Shown: positions 36,531 through 46,516 of the stretch, one piece after another | Numbering within the stretch: the stretch's first letter is position 1 | Layout of the letters: the number at the start of each line of letters is the position of its first letter | The notes under the pieces: model-generated | Told to the model about the DNA's origin: nothing | Database searches by the model: none | Seen by the model: only the letters and a program-made list of their open reading frames with translations | Translations under genes and position numbers: made by a program | NCBI RefSeq assembly: GCF_011064285.1 | Contig: NZ_CP049331.1 | Span: forward strand, 2,108,001-2,172,000 | DNA: 64,000 nucleotides | Reading direction: 5' to 3' | From: Vibrio ziniensis | GTDB taxonomy: Bacteria; Pseudomonadota; Gammaproteobacteria; Enterobacterales; Vibrionaceae

Positions 36531-37928
36531 ATGACACTTTGGATCTATCTCCATTTCCCAGCTTTACAGCTGGATACCCTATACGCAGAGCAAGAACGCC
36601 CTCTGGTTATCATTGACGACCGAGATAACCATGTTGTTCAAGCTAGCTCATCCGCATTAAAACAAGGCGTAAAAATGGGGATGGGATTAGGCAGTGCAGC
36701 GTCTATGTGCAGAGAGCTACAAGTGCATCCTTATGATGAAAATGTTGAAACACAAGCCATAGAAGAAGTGGCTCAGTGGTTATATCTGGTGACTTCAGAC
36801 ATCGTATTACTTCCACCGAAAGGTATTCTGCTAAGAGCCTCAAACATGCTTTCGCTATATTCAGGCTTGGAGAATTATTGGCATACGCTCAAAAATCACC
36901 TTGCTTTACGTAAAACACGTTACTGGTATGGCTCAGGTTTCTCACCACTTTCAGCGATTCTAGTTGGTAAAAGTGGCTCAAATATTATCATTGATAATAA
37001 AGACCAAATTCTCGCAGCCATTAACGATTACCCTCTCACAGCAACCGAACTGAATATTAAACAGATAGAAAAACTCGCCAGAGTTGGGGTTAGAGACATC
37101 AAAGCGCTGCTTGCGGTACCCATTCAAGATCTCGCAAGACGGTTTGATATCGATTTGGTTAACTATGTAGGCAAGCTGTTAGGACAGTTTAAGCACCCTG
37201 TCAGCTTTTACCAACCGCCAGAAGCTTTCAGTAGTCACTTCGAACTGCTGTATGAAATTGAGAATGTGCAATGGCTTGAAAAGCCCCTGTTACGACTGTT
37301 GAAGCGCTTAGAGCAGTTTTTAACCTTACGAAATCAGGTTGCCTTTGAGCTTGAACTGATACTGACTCAACGAGATAACATCCCAAATAGCCTGTATTTC
37401 ACGTCAGCACAGGGGGAATATTCTTGTGTTAAGTGGGCGAAACTCTGCCAACTCACTCTGGAATCAGTACAACTCTCTCAGCCAGTACTAGAAATGACCT
37501 TAAAGGTGATTCGTGCTGGTGAAATGAATCCAGACATGACTGACATTTTCGACGGTGAAAAAGGTCGAACAACCGCTCTTGAGCTCATCACACTACTGCA
37601 GGCGAAACTGGGACAAACAAAAGTCAATAAACCGAGCCTCAGTGATGACCCTCGTCCAGAAAAACGCTGCCAATACATATCAGCAACTGAACCGACGACA
37701 GCTACATTACGAAGCACAGAGCTGCGCCCTAGCCTTCTGCTTCCAGAACCAGAGCCTTTATGTGAAGTGGTATCGCTGATCCACGGCCCAGAAAGAATCG
37801 TCACAGGATGGTGGGATAACCAACCAATCACTCGTGACTACTTTATTGCTCACAGCGAACAAGGCCGATGGTTATGGGTATTTCGCAACCAAGATAAACA
37901 GTGGTTTTTGCATGGGCAGTTTAGTTAA
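36531..37928 (+). CDS. imuB: ImuB, catalytically inactive Y-family polymerase-like mutasome hub
   Basis: ImuB is a Y-family polymerase relative that acts as a hub, binding the sliding clamp and DnaE2, without making DNA itself. In the 465 residues the N-terminus reads LWIYLHFPALQLDTLY where an active polymerase would have a metal-binding aspartate. This supports an inactive enzyme. A little-finger region and a long C-terminal tail of about 120 residues follow. It is translationally close to imuA and precedes dnaE2 by 60 bases. Confidence 0.93.
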   Translation: MTLWIYLHFPALQLDTLYAEQERPLVIIDDRDNHVVQASSSALKQGVKMGMGLGSAASMCRELQVHPYDENVETQAIEEVAQWLYLVTSDIVLLPPKGILLRASNMLSLYSGLENYWHTLKNHLALRKTRYWYGSGFSPLSAILVGKSGSNIIIDNKDQILAAINDYPLTATELNIKQIEKLARVGVRDIKALLAVPIQDLARRFDIDLVNYVGKLLGQFKHPVSFYQPPEAFSSHFELLYEIENVQWLEKPLLRLLKRLEQFLTLRNQVAFELELILTQRDNIPNSLYFTSAQGEYSCVKWAKLCQLTLESVQLSQPVLEMTLKVIRAGEMNPDMTDIFDGEKGRTTALELITLLQAKLGQTKVNKPSLSDDPRPEKRCQYISATEPTTATLRSTELRPSLLLPEPEPLCEVVSLIHGPERIVTGWWDNQPITRDYFIAHSEQGRWLWVFRNQDKQWFLHGQFS

Positions 37929-37988
37929 AACTCCGGCTTTTCATAACGCCTGTTTCTTGCAAAAACCGATTTTTATAAGAGTAGTGAT

Positions 37989-40900
37989 ATGGCTTACGCT
38001 GAACTATTTTGCCAAAGCAATTTCTCATTTCTGACGGGTGCTTCTCATGCTGAAGAACTTATCCAACACGCGGATTTTCTGCGCTACCAAGCTCTGGCAA
38101 TTACAGATGAGTGTTCCATTGCAGGCGTGGTGAGAGCCCATACTGCGATTAAAGATCGCAAACTGGGTATCAAACAAATTGTTGGTAGCATGTTTTGGCT
38201 CAATGATGAATGCCAAGTGGTGCTGCTGTGCCCAAACCGGCAAGCATATGCAGAACTTTGTCGTATCATCACCAATGCTCGCCGTCGCAGTGAAAAAGGC
38301 AGCTATCAACTTTCCGAATGGGACTTGATGTCAGCCAAGCATTGCTTTGTTCTTTGGCTGCCGGCTGATGAAGACAAAAATACCTATTGGGGAAACTGGT
38401 TAAAGCAATATCATCAAGGGCGTTTATGGCTAGCGGTTCAGCGTCATCTCGGTGCTAACGACCATCAATATGTTTCGCACTGCCAAGAGCTGTCTCGACA
38501 ATTAAATCTGCCCATCACCGCTTGTGGCGGCGTTTTAATGCACACTGAAACACGCCTACCACTTCAACATATATTAACCGCTATCAAACATAACCAGAGT
38601 GTCGAAAACATTCAGGCTCATCTCATTTGCAACACTGAACGAGCACTGCGCAGTAAAACAAAGCTCGCCAAAATATTCCCAAATGAATGGTTAGAAGAGA
38701 GTGTGCGAATAGCGCAGCAATGCCATTTCAAACTGAGTGACCTGAAATACGAATACCCAAGCGAATTGATACCGAATGGTTCGAAACCGATGAAACATCT
38801 GCGTCTATTGGTTGAGAAAGGAAAACAACTTCGATTTTCCGAAGGTGTTACTGTCGATATTCAAGCAACCATAGACAAAGAACTCTCACTGATTGAAGAA
38901 CTGAATTATCCGTTCTATTTCCTTACCATTCACGACATCGTCATGTTCGCCAAAAGCAGAGGCATTCTATATCAAGGGCGGGGCTCTGCTGCGAACTCTA
39001 TCGTCTGTTATTGCTTGGAGATTACAGCGGTGGACCCCCGTCAAGTTGCAGTATTATTTGAACGTTTTATCAGTAAAGAGCGCCAAGAGCCGCCGGATAT
39101 CGATGTGGATTTCGAGCATGAAAGGCGCGAAGAAGTGATTCAATACCTGTATCAAAAATACGGTAGAGAGCGCGCAGCATTAGCCGCCACGGTTATTACT
39201 TATCGTTTAAAAAGCGCCATTCGGGACGTAGGTAAAGCATTAGGCATTAGCGAAACCCAACTCGATTTTTTTATCAAGAATATTAACCGCAGAGATAAAA
39301 ACCTTGGTTGGCAAGCTCAAATCGTTGAGCTTGGGCTGCAGCCGCAATCGCACAAAGGACAATGGTTTATTGATCTGGTTAACGAGATCCAATCGTTTCC
39401 CCGTCATCTATCTCAACATGTGGGCGGTTTTGTTATTTCCGCAGGTCCATTATACGAGCTTGTCGCAGTTGAAAATGCGGCTATGCCCGAGCGAACCATT
39501 ATTCAGTGGGATAAAGATGATTTAGAAAGTCTGGGGCTGATGAAAGTCGACGTACTGGCATTAGGTATGCTGACCGCTATTCGCAAATGCTTCGCTATAA
39601 TTGAGCATCATGATCAGAAAAAGCTCAGTATCGCCGACATCACACGTTTAAAAGACGACGAAAATGTCTATGGGATGATACAGAGGGCAGATACTGTGGG
39701 CGTGTTTCAAATAGAGTCTCGTGCACAAATGAGTATGTTACCTCGTTTAAGGCCTCGTACTTATTATGACCTAGTCATTCAAATTGCCATTGTTCGTCCC
39801 GGCCCTATTCAGGGAGATATGGTGCACCCATTTCTTAAACGAAGGAATCATATTGAGGAGCCTTCTTACCCTTCTAAAGAAGTGAAAGACGTTTTAGAAC
39901 GGACGATGGGTGTTCCTATCTTTCAAGAGCAAGTGATTAAGATTGCGATGGTTGCGGCAGGTTTTAGTGGCGGAGAAGCGGATCAGCTTCGTCGCGCTAT
40001 GGCGTCTTGGAAAAAGAGCGGAGAGTTGGATAAATTCAGACCCAAACTGATTGATGGCATGCTGGCTCGTGGCTATGAGAAATCGTTTGCAGAGCGAATC
40101 TACGAACAGATCTGTGGTTTTGGAGAATATGGTTTTCCGGAGAGTCACTCCGCATCTTTTGCGGTTCTGGCTTATTGCTCTGCATGGTTGAAATACTATT
40201 ATCCAGAAGCATTCTATACCTCGTTACTCAATAGTTTACCGATGGGCTTTTATAGCCCATCGCAACTCATTCAGGATGCTCAAAGACATGGCATCACGGT
40301 TTTACCTGTGTGTGTAAATCAATCTGATATTGAGCATCAAGTCGTACACCACCAACAAGGTTATGCTATTCAACTCGGACTGCGGCTGGTGAAAGGATTA
40401 AGCGATTTGGGATGTAAGCAACTACTGCGCGCTCGCCCTTCTTATGGATTTCAGCATCTAAACCAACTGAAAAATGCTGCTCTTAATCAGAAAGACATGG
40501 AGTCTCTCGCTTCTGCAAATGCTCTGTATCGTTTGACGAACAACCGTTACGATACTCGTTGGGCAATTATGGACTCCCTTTCTGACCTGCCACTATTTGA
40601 AAGCTATCAAGAAAAGGAGCGCCAGATTCAAACACCACCATCAGCGATGGAAAATCTGATTGAAGATTACGCATCTTTAGGACTCTCGCTCAACCAGCAT
40701 CCAATAACGTTATTAGACAAAGCTGGTATATTGGGGAAATTCACTCGCCAAAAAGACCTGATTAATCTTCCTCATAAGTCGCTCGTTACCGTCGTTGGTG
40801 TCGTTACCGGACGCCAAGCTCCGGGTACAGCGGCTGGAGTTACGTTTTTCACTTTAGAAGATGATACCGGGAATATTAATACTGTAGTTTGGCAAGCGAC

Positions 40901-41060
40901 AGCCCGAGCGCAGAAAGGCGCTTATATCAGTGCAAAAGTGCTTATGGTGAAAGGTATTGTCGAGAAAGAAGAGAATGTGGTGCATGTCATCGCAGGAAAG
41001 CTGATTGATATCACCGAACATTTAACGCAACTCCAAAGCCGCTCTCGTGATTTTCATTAA
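37989..41060 (+). CDS. dnaE2: Error-prone DNA polymerase III alpha-type subunit DnaE2 (ImuC)
   Basis: DnaE2 is the C-family polymerase of the SOS mutasome; it extends past lesions and produces damage-induced mutations. An N-terminal PHP domain (ELFCQSNFSFLTG, ALAITDECSIAG) is present. The polymerase palm has the catalytic aspartates Asp370 and Asp372 in PPDIDVDFEHERREE and a likely third, Asp521, in KVDVLALGM. A C-terminal OB-fold lies in VVGVVTGRQAPGTAAGVTFFTLED. The 1023 residues are the normal DnaE2 length. It is the last gene of the LexA-controlled cassette. Confidence 0.96.
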   Translation: MAYAELFCQSNFSFLTGASHAEELIQHADFLRYQALAITDECSIAGVVRAHTAIKDRKLGIKQIVGSMFWLNDECQVVLLCPNRQAYAELCRIITNARRRSEKGSYQLSEWDLMSAKHCFVLWLPADEDKNTYWGNWLKQYHQGRLWLAVQRHLGANDHQYVSHCQELSRQLNLPITACGGVLMHTETRLPLQHILTAIKHNQSVENIQAHLICNTERALRSKTKLAKIFPNEWLEESVRIAQQCHFKLSDLKYEYPSELIPNGSKPMKHLRLLVEKGKQLRFSEGVTVDIQATIDKELSLIEELNYPFYFLTIHDIVMFAKSRGILYQGRGSAANSIVCYCLEITAVDPRQVAVLFERFISKERQEPPDIDVDFEHERREEVIQYLYQKYGRERAALAATVITYRLKSAIRDVGKALGISETQLDFFIKNINRRDKNLGWQAQIVELGLQPQSHKGQWFIDLVNEIQSFPRHLSQHVGGFVISAGPLYELVAVENAAMPERTIIQWDKDDLESLGLMKVDVLALGMLTAIRKCFAIIEHHDQKKLSIADITRLKDDENVYGMIQRADTVGVFQIESRAQMSMLPRLRPRTYYDLVIQIAIVRPGPIQGDMVHPFLKRRNHIEEPSYPSKEVKDVLERTMGVPIFQEQVIKIAMVAAGFSGGEADQLRRAMASWKKSGELDKFRPKLIDGMLARGYEKSFAERIYEQICGFGEYGFPESHSASFAVLAYCSAWLKYYYPEAFYTSLLNSLPMGFYSPSQLIQDAQRHGITVLPVCVNQSDIEHQVVHHQQGYAIQLGLRLVKGLSDLGCKQLLRARPSYGFQHLNQLKNAALNQKDMESLASANALYRLTNNRYDTRWAIMDSLSDLPLFESYQEKERQIQTPPSAMENLIEDYASLGLSLNQHPITLLDKAGILGKFTRQKDLINLPHKSLVTVVGVVTGRQAPGTAAGVTFFTLEDDTGNINTVVWQATARAQKGAYISAKVLMVKGIVEKEENVVHVIAGKLIDITEHLTQLQSRSRDFH

Positions 41061-41093
41061 ACGGGCTTCTACAATTCGCCATCAGACAGAGAC

Positions 41094-41125
41094 AAAAAAG
41101 CGCTGACTGTTCAGCGCTTTTCTAT
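41094..41125. terminator. Bidirectional terminator between dnaE2 and cheV
   Basis: AAAAGCGCTGA pairs with TCAGCGCTTTT (11 bp, CTGT loop). A T run follows on both strands (TTCTATT on plus, TTTTGTC on minus). It is shared by the convergent genes. Confidence 0.88.
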
Positions 41126-41127
41126 TC

Positions 41128-42069
41128 TTATAATACTTCTCTTAACCTTTCCTGAGCCACTTGTACTAGCAAGTCTGGCTGGAACTTAGAGATGAATCGG
41201 TTACAACCCACCTTCTGCACCATAGCTTCGTTAAAGCTACCACTCAAAGAAGTATTTAACGTAATAAACAAATCTTTCATGCGAGGATCGTTACGAACTT
41301 CATGAGTTAGACGGTAACCGTCCATTTCTGGCATTTCTGCATCAGTGATCATCATTAGAAGTTCATCGTTAATGTTTTTACCTGCATCACACCAAGATTT
41401 CAATAAATTCAATGCTTCAAGGCCATCTCGACATTCAATGATATTCAAACCAAGTTGTGAAAGCGTATCTTTAATCTGGTTTCTTGCTGTTGAAGAGTCA
41501 TCGACAATCAACACATTACGCCCCGCCATTTCACCCAAAATATCGTGATCAAGTAGCTCTTCAGAAATAGACACATCGTAATCAATAATCTCTGCAAGAA
41601 CCTTCTCAACGTCAATAATCTCAACGATATTAGTTTGGTTTTGATCTTTAATTTGAGTAATAGCTGTCAGGTAGTTTGAACGACCTGCCGATTTTGGTGG
41701 CGGCTCAATTTCAGTCCATGCGGTATTTACAATATTACGTACTTGACCAACTAGGAATCCCTGAGTGGTACGGTTGTACTCCGTAATAATCAGGTTCTGC
41801 TCAGGTTTTTCTAATCGGGAAGGTGGAAAGCCGATCGCTTGACGCAAGTCGATGATAGGCACAGGTACTCCGCGAAGTGTCGCAACGCCCGTGATATTGC
41901 GATGGGAGCCCGGCATTTTAGTTAAAGTCGGTACTTTTATGACTTCTCTAACTTTAAATACGTTAATAGCAAACAGCTGACGACTGTTTAAGCTAAAAAG
42001 CAATAACTCAAGTCGGTTCTCGCCAACTAAGTTAGTACGTTGATCGACCGAATTTAAAACACCTGACAT
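41128..42069 (-). CDS. cheV: CheV chemotaxis coupling protein (CheW-REC)
   Basis: CheV couples chemoreceptors to CheA and can be phosphorylated. The 313 residues have a CheW-like domain (about 15-160: LLLFSLNSRQLFAINVFKVREV, GVATLRGVPVPIIDL). A response-regulator receiver domain follows (about 185-310), with acidic residues in NVLIVDDSSTARN and the phosphoacceptor aspartate in MMITDAEMPEMDGY. Vibrio genomes have several cheV paralogues; I cannot say which this is. It follows mlc on the same strand. Confidence 0.93.
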   Translation of the reverse strand: MSGVLNSVDQRTNLVGENRLELLLFSLNSRQLFAINVFKVREVIKVPTLTKMPGSHRNITGVATLRGVPVPIIDLRQAIGFPPSRLEKPEQNLIITEYNRTTQGFLVGQVRNIVNTAWTEIEPPPKSAGRSNYLTAITQIKDQNQTNIVEIIDVEKVLAEIIDYDVSISEELLDHDILGEMAGRNVLIVDDSSTARNQIKDTLSQLGLNIIECRDGLEALNLLKSWCDAGKNINDELLMMITDAEMPEMDGYRLTHEVRNDPRMKDLFITLNTSLSGSFNEAMVQKVGCNRFISKFQPDLLVQVAQERLREVL

Positions 42070-42154
42070 AAAAAATTCCGCAAACTACTAAAACCCAATA
42101 ACAGTATAGCTACAAAGGATAAATGTAAATGATAGTACTGAAGGTAATTATAAA

Positions 42155-43372
42155 TTATCCTTCTACCACCTTCATCAACAACAAACCATCATACAAAGCT
42201 TGCTTCACAAGCGCTGCACCAGGCATGGTTGCCTGCTTATAAAAACGAGATTCGACAAGTTTCAAATCTTGATGGTAAACAGGTAAGCTTTGCTCTTCAA
42301 TACAATGCTGAATGGCAGGATACAGAACGTTTTTCGCTTGGTTGATAACACCACCAATAAGAATCTTTTCTGGATTGAATAAGTTGATCACGATGGCAAT
42401 CGCGGAACCTAAATACGTACCAAGCTGCTCAATGACTTCCACAGCTAAAGGATCCCCCTCAGCCGCAGCGGAACAAATATCCTCAAGAGTGATTTCTGAC
42501 ATTTCACTTAAACTTGAAACTTCACCATTTGCGATACGCTCAGCGACTTGCTCACGAATCGCTTGAGAACTGGCAACAGTTTCAAGACAGCCAATATTGC
42601 CACAATTGCAACGCTTACCATGGCGATCAATCTGAATATGTCCAAGTTCACCAATGTTTCCGTTACGACCTTGCAGCACACGACCGTCAAGAATAATACC
42701 AGCGCCCAGGCCATGGTGAATGGATATTAAAATTGAATTATCAACATCTTGTGAATGACCAAACAATTTTTCTGCCAATGCCCATGCACGGGTATCGTTC
42801 GCAATAAATACAGGCAACCCTGTCGCTTTGTAAATTTCAGGCCCTAATGCGAGATTTTTCACATTGTAGTGAGGCATCTGCAAAACGATGCCTTTTTCAG
42901 AGTTCACTAAACCTGGCAAAGTAATCGCAATGCTCGTCACACGATCAAGCTGATCCGAATACGTCTGGAAGAACTCTTCGATTTCAAATAGGAGTCTTTG
43001 AAGAACATCGTCTTGATCGATTTCATGAATTTCAATCTTAGTGTCGATAAGAACTTCGCCACCAAGTTCATGAAGAGCTATGGTTAAATACCCTCGCCCA
43101 AGACGCATCGAGAGGAATTGCCAACCTTCATTGTTCGTTTGCAAACCAACAGCAGGACGACCACGGCTAATAGCTTCTTGAACCGTTGTTTCATGAATTA
43201 GGTGCGCATCAATAAGCTCGCGAGTAATTTTAGTAATACTTGCAGGTGCGAGTTCGCTCTCTTTCGATAAATCGATACGAGAAATAGGACCTTTTTGGTC
43301 AATCAATTTATATACACGACCAGCATTGACCTGTTTGATATGGTCAATATGGCCTGGTTGAGCCATGTACAT
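42155..43372 (-). CDS. mlc: Mlc (DgsA), ROK-family glucose-responsive repressor
   Basis: Mlc represses ptsG and other sugar uptake genes when glucose is absent. It is inactivated by binding dephosphorylated PtsG. The 405 residues match E. coli Mlc closely: QPGHIDHIKQVNAGRVYKLID at the front, then a winged helix containing SRIDLSKESELAPASITKI. The ROK zinc site is in GHIQIDRHGKRCNCGNIGCLE. The start at MYMAQPGH (43372) has GGAG six bases upstream; the frame is open to 43462, but that part lies over a likely CRP site. Its expected target ptsG lies at 50.2-51.7 kb. Confidence 0.93.
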   Translation of the reverse strand: MYMAQPGHIDHIKQVNAGRVYKLIDQKGPISRIDLSKESELAPASITKITRELIDAHLIHETTVQEAISRGRPAVGLQTNNEGWQFLSMRLGRGYLTIALHELGGEVLIDTKIEIHEIDQDDVLQRLLFEIEEFFQTYSDQLDRVTSIAITLPGLVNSEKGIVLQMPHYNVKNLALGPEIYKATGLPVFIANDTRAWALAEKLFGHSQDVDNSILISIHHGLGAGIILDGRVLQGRNGNIGELGHIQIDRHGKRCNCGNIGCLETVASSQAIREQVAERIANGEVSSLSEMSEITLEDICSAAAEGDPLAVEVIEQLGTYLGSAIAIVINLFNPEKILIGGVINQAKNVLYPAIQHCIEEQSLPVYHQDLKLVESRFYKQATMPGAALVKQALYDGLLLMKVVEG

Positions 43373-43447
43373 GGTACGCTCCAGAAAACAACAACCTGCC
43401 AATTTTTTTACTTTGCGAACTAATTGTGAAGGGCTTTGGTAAATACC

Positions 43448-43463
43448 CGTGACCAACGTCACG
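43448..43463. promoter_or_regulatory. Candidate CRP site upstream of mlc
   Basis: CGTGACCAACGTCACG is a perfect 6-bp inverted repeat and fits GTGA-N6-TCAC, the CRP core, with 8 of 10 consensus half-site bases. It lies about 76 bases above the mlc start. E. coli mlc is CRP-regulated, which supports the reading. The rest of the 333-bp gap to pykA holds no gene; TATACT near 43661 may be the pykA -10. Confidence 0.45.
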
Positions 43464-43705
43464 TATATACTCGGAACTTTGTGTATTCAGTCAAATTGTT
43501 AGAATTGCATTGCCTAGATATGAATAGATAAAAGAAATTTTCAAAATAAAAAATAAAGTAACTGGATTGTGCATCACAGCCAAATTCCTACAAAACTATC
43601 AGACTTATGCAACAATTTTATAACGATTATCTCGAGTACTATTGAGTGCTGTTTATACTTAAAAGACCTCGATAGTTAATCTGCCCTTCACTGTAGGAGA
43701 TCACC

Positions 43706-45151
43706 ATGAGTTCAGGCCAAAGACGTACAAAAATTGTCACTACACTCGGTCCATCCACAGACAAAGAAAACGTACTAGAACAAATCATAAAGTCAGGGGC
43801 AAACGTTGTAAGAATGAACTTCTCACATGGCTCTGCAGAAGACCATAAATTGAGAGCGCAAAAAGTGCGTGAAATTGCGGCAAAACTCGATAAACACGTC
43901 GCGATATTGGGAGACTTACAAGGCCCCAAAATTCGGGTGTCTACGTTTAAAAATGGTCCAATTCAACTAAACGAAGGTGACCGATTCATCCTTGATGCCG
44001 AGCTCGCACCTGGCTTAGGAGATCAAGACTCTGTCGGTATCGACTATAAAGCCCTGCCAAAAGATGTAAAAAGAGATGACATTCTTCTGCTTGATGACGG
44101 TCGAGTACAACTGCAAGTCTTGTCGGTGGAAAATGACAAAATATACACCTCCGTGCTCATCGGCGGAGCGCTATCCAACAACAAAGGTATCAATAAAAAG
44201 GGGGGAGGATTATCCGCCGATGCGCTAACAGAAAAAGATAAGCGCGATATCCTTCTCGCCGCTGAGATAAAAGTAGACTACCTTGCAGTCTCCTTCCCCC
44301 GCAACGGTGAAGATATGAATTATGCCCGCCGCTTGGCCCGAGATGCTGGATTAGAAGCACGTTTGGTCGCTAAAGTGGAACGAGCAGAAACCGTCTCATG
44401 CGATGAAAACATTGACGATATCATCATGGCATCTGACGTCATCATGGTTGCTCGCGGAGATCTTGGCGTAGAGATCGGTGATCCTGAACTCGTTGGGGTA
44501 CAAAAGAAACTGATCTATCGAGCAAAGGCTCTCAACAGAGTCGTCATCACCGCAACACAAATGATGGAATCGATGATTACAAATCCAATGCCTACTCGAG
44601 CAGAAGTAATGGACGTTGCAAACGCTGTGTTGGATGGGACAGATGCGGTGATGCTTTCAGGAGAAACAGCCGCAGGTAAATACCCAGTTGAAACAGTGAA
44701 GGCCATGGCGGAAGTCTGCATTGGCGCGGAAAAAACCATTGAATCTAACCAGCAAAACTATCGTATAGACCGTTCATTCGCTACCTCGGAAGAAACTATT
44801 GCTATGTCTACGATTTATGCGGCGAACCATTTAGAAGGAGTAAAAGCGATGGTCACGCTAACAGAATCAGGACGTACGGCGTTGATGACTTCACGTTTGA
44901 ACTCTGTGCTGCCTATCTTTGCTATGTCACGCAATGAACGAGCATTAAACCGTTGTGCTCTATACAGAGGTGTTACACCTTACTATTTCGACAGTAAGCA
45001 AGAAGAAGGTTTTAATGCGGCTCAAGCTGCTTTGGAATCTCTTAGAGAGAAAAAGCTGCTAGAGTTTGGCGACTTAGTCATCATAACTCAAGGCGACATA
45101 ATGGAAGTTGAAGGTTCAACCAACTGTATGCGTATCTTGCCAGTACTCTAA
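43706..45151 (+). CDS. pykA: Pyruvate kinase II
   Basis: PykA makes pyruvate and ATP from phosphoenolpyruvate and ADP. The 481 residues fit PykA (480) better than PykF (470). [14 protein letters not shown] is at the front, [13 protein letters not shown] follows, and [18 protein letters not shown] is in the barrel. The signature [28 protein letters not shown] is followed by [12 protein letters not shown]. The ATG has AGGAGA upstream. It is divergent from mlc. Confidence 0.96.
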   Translation: MSSGQRRTKIVTTLGPSTDKENVLEQIIKSGANVVRMNFSHGSAEDHKLRAQKVREIAAKLDKHVAILGDLQGPKIRVSTFKNGPIQLNEGDRFILDAELAPGLGDQDSVGIDYKALPKDVKRDDILLLDDGRVQLQVLSVENDKIYTSVLIGGALSNNKGINKKGGGLSADALTEKDKRDILLAAEIKVDYLAVSFPRNGEDMNYARRLARDAGLEARLVAKVERAETVSCDENIDDIIMASDVIMVARGDLGVEIGDPELVGVQKKLIYRAKALNRVVITATQMMESMITNPMPTRAEVMDVANAVLDGTDAVMLSGETAAGKYPVETVKAMAEVCIGAEKTIESNQQNYRIDRSFATSEETIAMSTIYAANHLEGVKAMVTLTESGRTALMTSRLNSVLPIFAMSRNERALNRCALYRGVTPYYFDSKQEEGFNAAQAALESLREKKLLEFGDLVIITQGDIMEVEGSTNCMRILPVL

Positions 45152-45166
45152 TTCAAGCTGATTGAA

Positions 45167-45207
45167 GAATAACTCACTTTGAACACCATCATCAGAGTGA
45201 GTTATTC
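45167..45207. terminator. Hairpin between convergent pykA and patatin genes
   Basis: GAATAACTCACT and AGTGAGTTATTC form a perfect 12-bp stem with a 17-nt loop. No strong T run follows on either strand, so termination efficiency is uncertain. Confidence 0.5.
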
Positions 45208-45223
45208 AACGGCAGGTAACAGA

Positions 45224-46408
45224 TTAAAAATCGAGTGAACTAAAATCGGCACGAATGATGCGCTGCGCTTTGATCTCTTCGGCCTGTAAGAAGAGATTGA
45301 TAAAGCGATTCCCTGCTTCTACACCCAACTCATAGTCATGTAATAATTCTTCCTTATTACTCATCAACGAAGTGGATTTCAGTGGGCTACTCGGTGCAAT
45401 TTGTACAATAAAGACATCATCTGGCGGAGTATTCAAAAACTCTCTGGTTAAAGAGTACGTTTGATAATGCACCATCAGCATATCCGCCAACCCTGAATCA
45501 AATTTGTCGCCAAGCAAATGACTCAAACGATAAATATCATCCGCGCCGAAAAGCCAACGACCACCATTAAGTGTTTGTAAATGTTTATTCTCGCTTTTTA
45601 GCTCCTTTGAACGAGCAATCTGTTGTTGTAAAAAACGGTTCCAGTCTTGTTTCCATTGATCTAAACGATTCTGCCACTGAGTTTGAATACTATTGAATGA
45701 ATCTCTAAACCATTTAATTTCTTCTTGTTTGGCTTTCTCTGCAGGGGTTAACAAGTCGATTTCTGCATCAACCTCTTCTGTTCTGATCACCGTAATAAAA
45801 CGTGCTTCGCGACGCCAAGCTTCTTGTACGGGAATGGATGCGGATACCCCCCCATCAACATATAGCTTATTGTTCAACTTAACTTCTTTTGGATACAAAC
45901 GAGGAATTGCGCATGTAGCACGCATGACATCTTTCCAATTGTTCCCGAGCATCGGAAAGTACTCATCACTGAGTGTCAATGAGGATGTCACGGCTGCATA
46001 GGCTTTACGTGCACCTAATACTCGGCGCCCCATGTCAACGTCCATTTGGAAAGGGTAATCGCAGATTTTATCCAACGCCCAATCAAGATCCATATATTGC
46101 TTGCTACGGATATAGCTGAATAGGTGAAAAAATTCGGGAGTCGTCGTTAACTCTGTGATGAAAGCTTTACCAAGCCCATGCTGACGGCAAAGATAAGCAT
46201 TAATGTTCAAAGCACCTGCAGAAGTGCCATAAAACTCATCGAAAGGGTCAAAATTAGCGAGATTGAACGCATCTAATACACCAGCAGTAAATATCCCTCT
46301 TTGACCACCACCTTGAGCAACCAGAGCATTTTTACCGCCGATGAATTTGGATAGTCGAATCGGATCGACTTTGTTGTCTAGATTAGAAACAGTTCCACTA
46401 TTGGGCAT
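45224..46408 (-). CDS. Patatin-like phospholipase family protein
   Basis: This is a predicted cytoplasmic or membrane-associated lipid acyl hydrolase. The 394 residues have the patatin glycine-rich oxyanion loop AQGGGQRGIF, the nucleophile Ser63 in FYGTSAGALN and the catalytic aspartate in YVDGGVSASIPV. The protein resembles E. coli YjjU in these motifs. The C-terminal 180 residues, including a Gln-rich coiled segment (SIQTQWQNRLDQWKQD), are of unknown role. The ATG has AAGGG. No secretion signal is visible. Confidence 0.87.
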   Translation of the reverse strand: MPNSGTVSNLDNKVDPIRLSKFIGGKNALVAQGGGQRGIFTAGVLDAFNLANFDPFDEFYGTSAGALNINAYLCRQHGLGKAFITELTTTPEFFHLFSYIRSKQYMDLDWALDKICDYPFQMDVDMGRRVLGARKAYAAVTSSLTLSDEYFPMLGNNWKDVMRATCAIPRLYPKEVKLNNKLYVDGGVSASIPVQEAWRREARFITVIRTEEVDAEIDLLTPAEKAKQEEIKWFRDSFNSIQTQWQNRLDQWKQDWNRFLQQQIARSKELKSENKHLQTLNGGRWLFGADDIYRLSHLLGDKFDSGLADMLMVHYQTYSLTREFLNTPPDDVFIVQIAPSSPLKSTSLMSNKEELLHDYELGVEAGNRFINLFLQAEEIKAQRIIRADFSSLDF

Positions 46409-46426
46409 AAGTAGAACCCTTATCAG

Positions 46427-46516
46427 TTAGTGTGTTACAGCAATCAACCCAAAACCGACAAGCACAGTAAAAATAACGATAGTAGAAATCACTGCAAACT
46501 TTAGATCATTTTCCAT
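46427..46516 (-). CDS. ynhF: YnhF-like small membrane protein, 29 residues
   Basis: This 29-residue protein, MENDLKFAVI..., is a short polar head and one hydrophobic helix ending GLIAVTH. It aligns over its full length with my recollection of E. coli YnhF (29 residues, starting MSTDLKFS and ending in ALH), a stress-linked single-pass membrane protein of unknown role. The ribosome-binding site AAGGAGG, five bases before the ATG, is near perfect. It lies directly upstream of the patatin-like gene on the same strand. Confidence 0.85.
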   Translation of the reverse strand: MENDLKFAVISTIVIFTVLVGFGLIAVTH

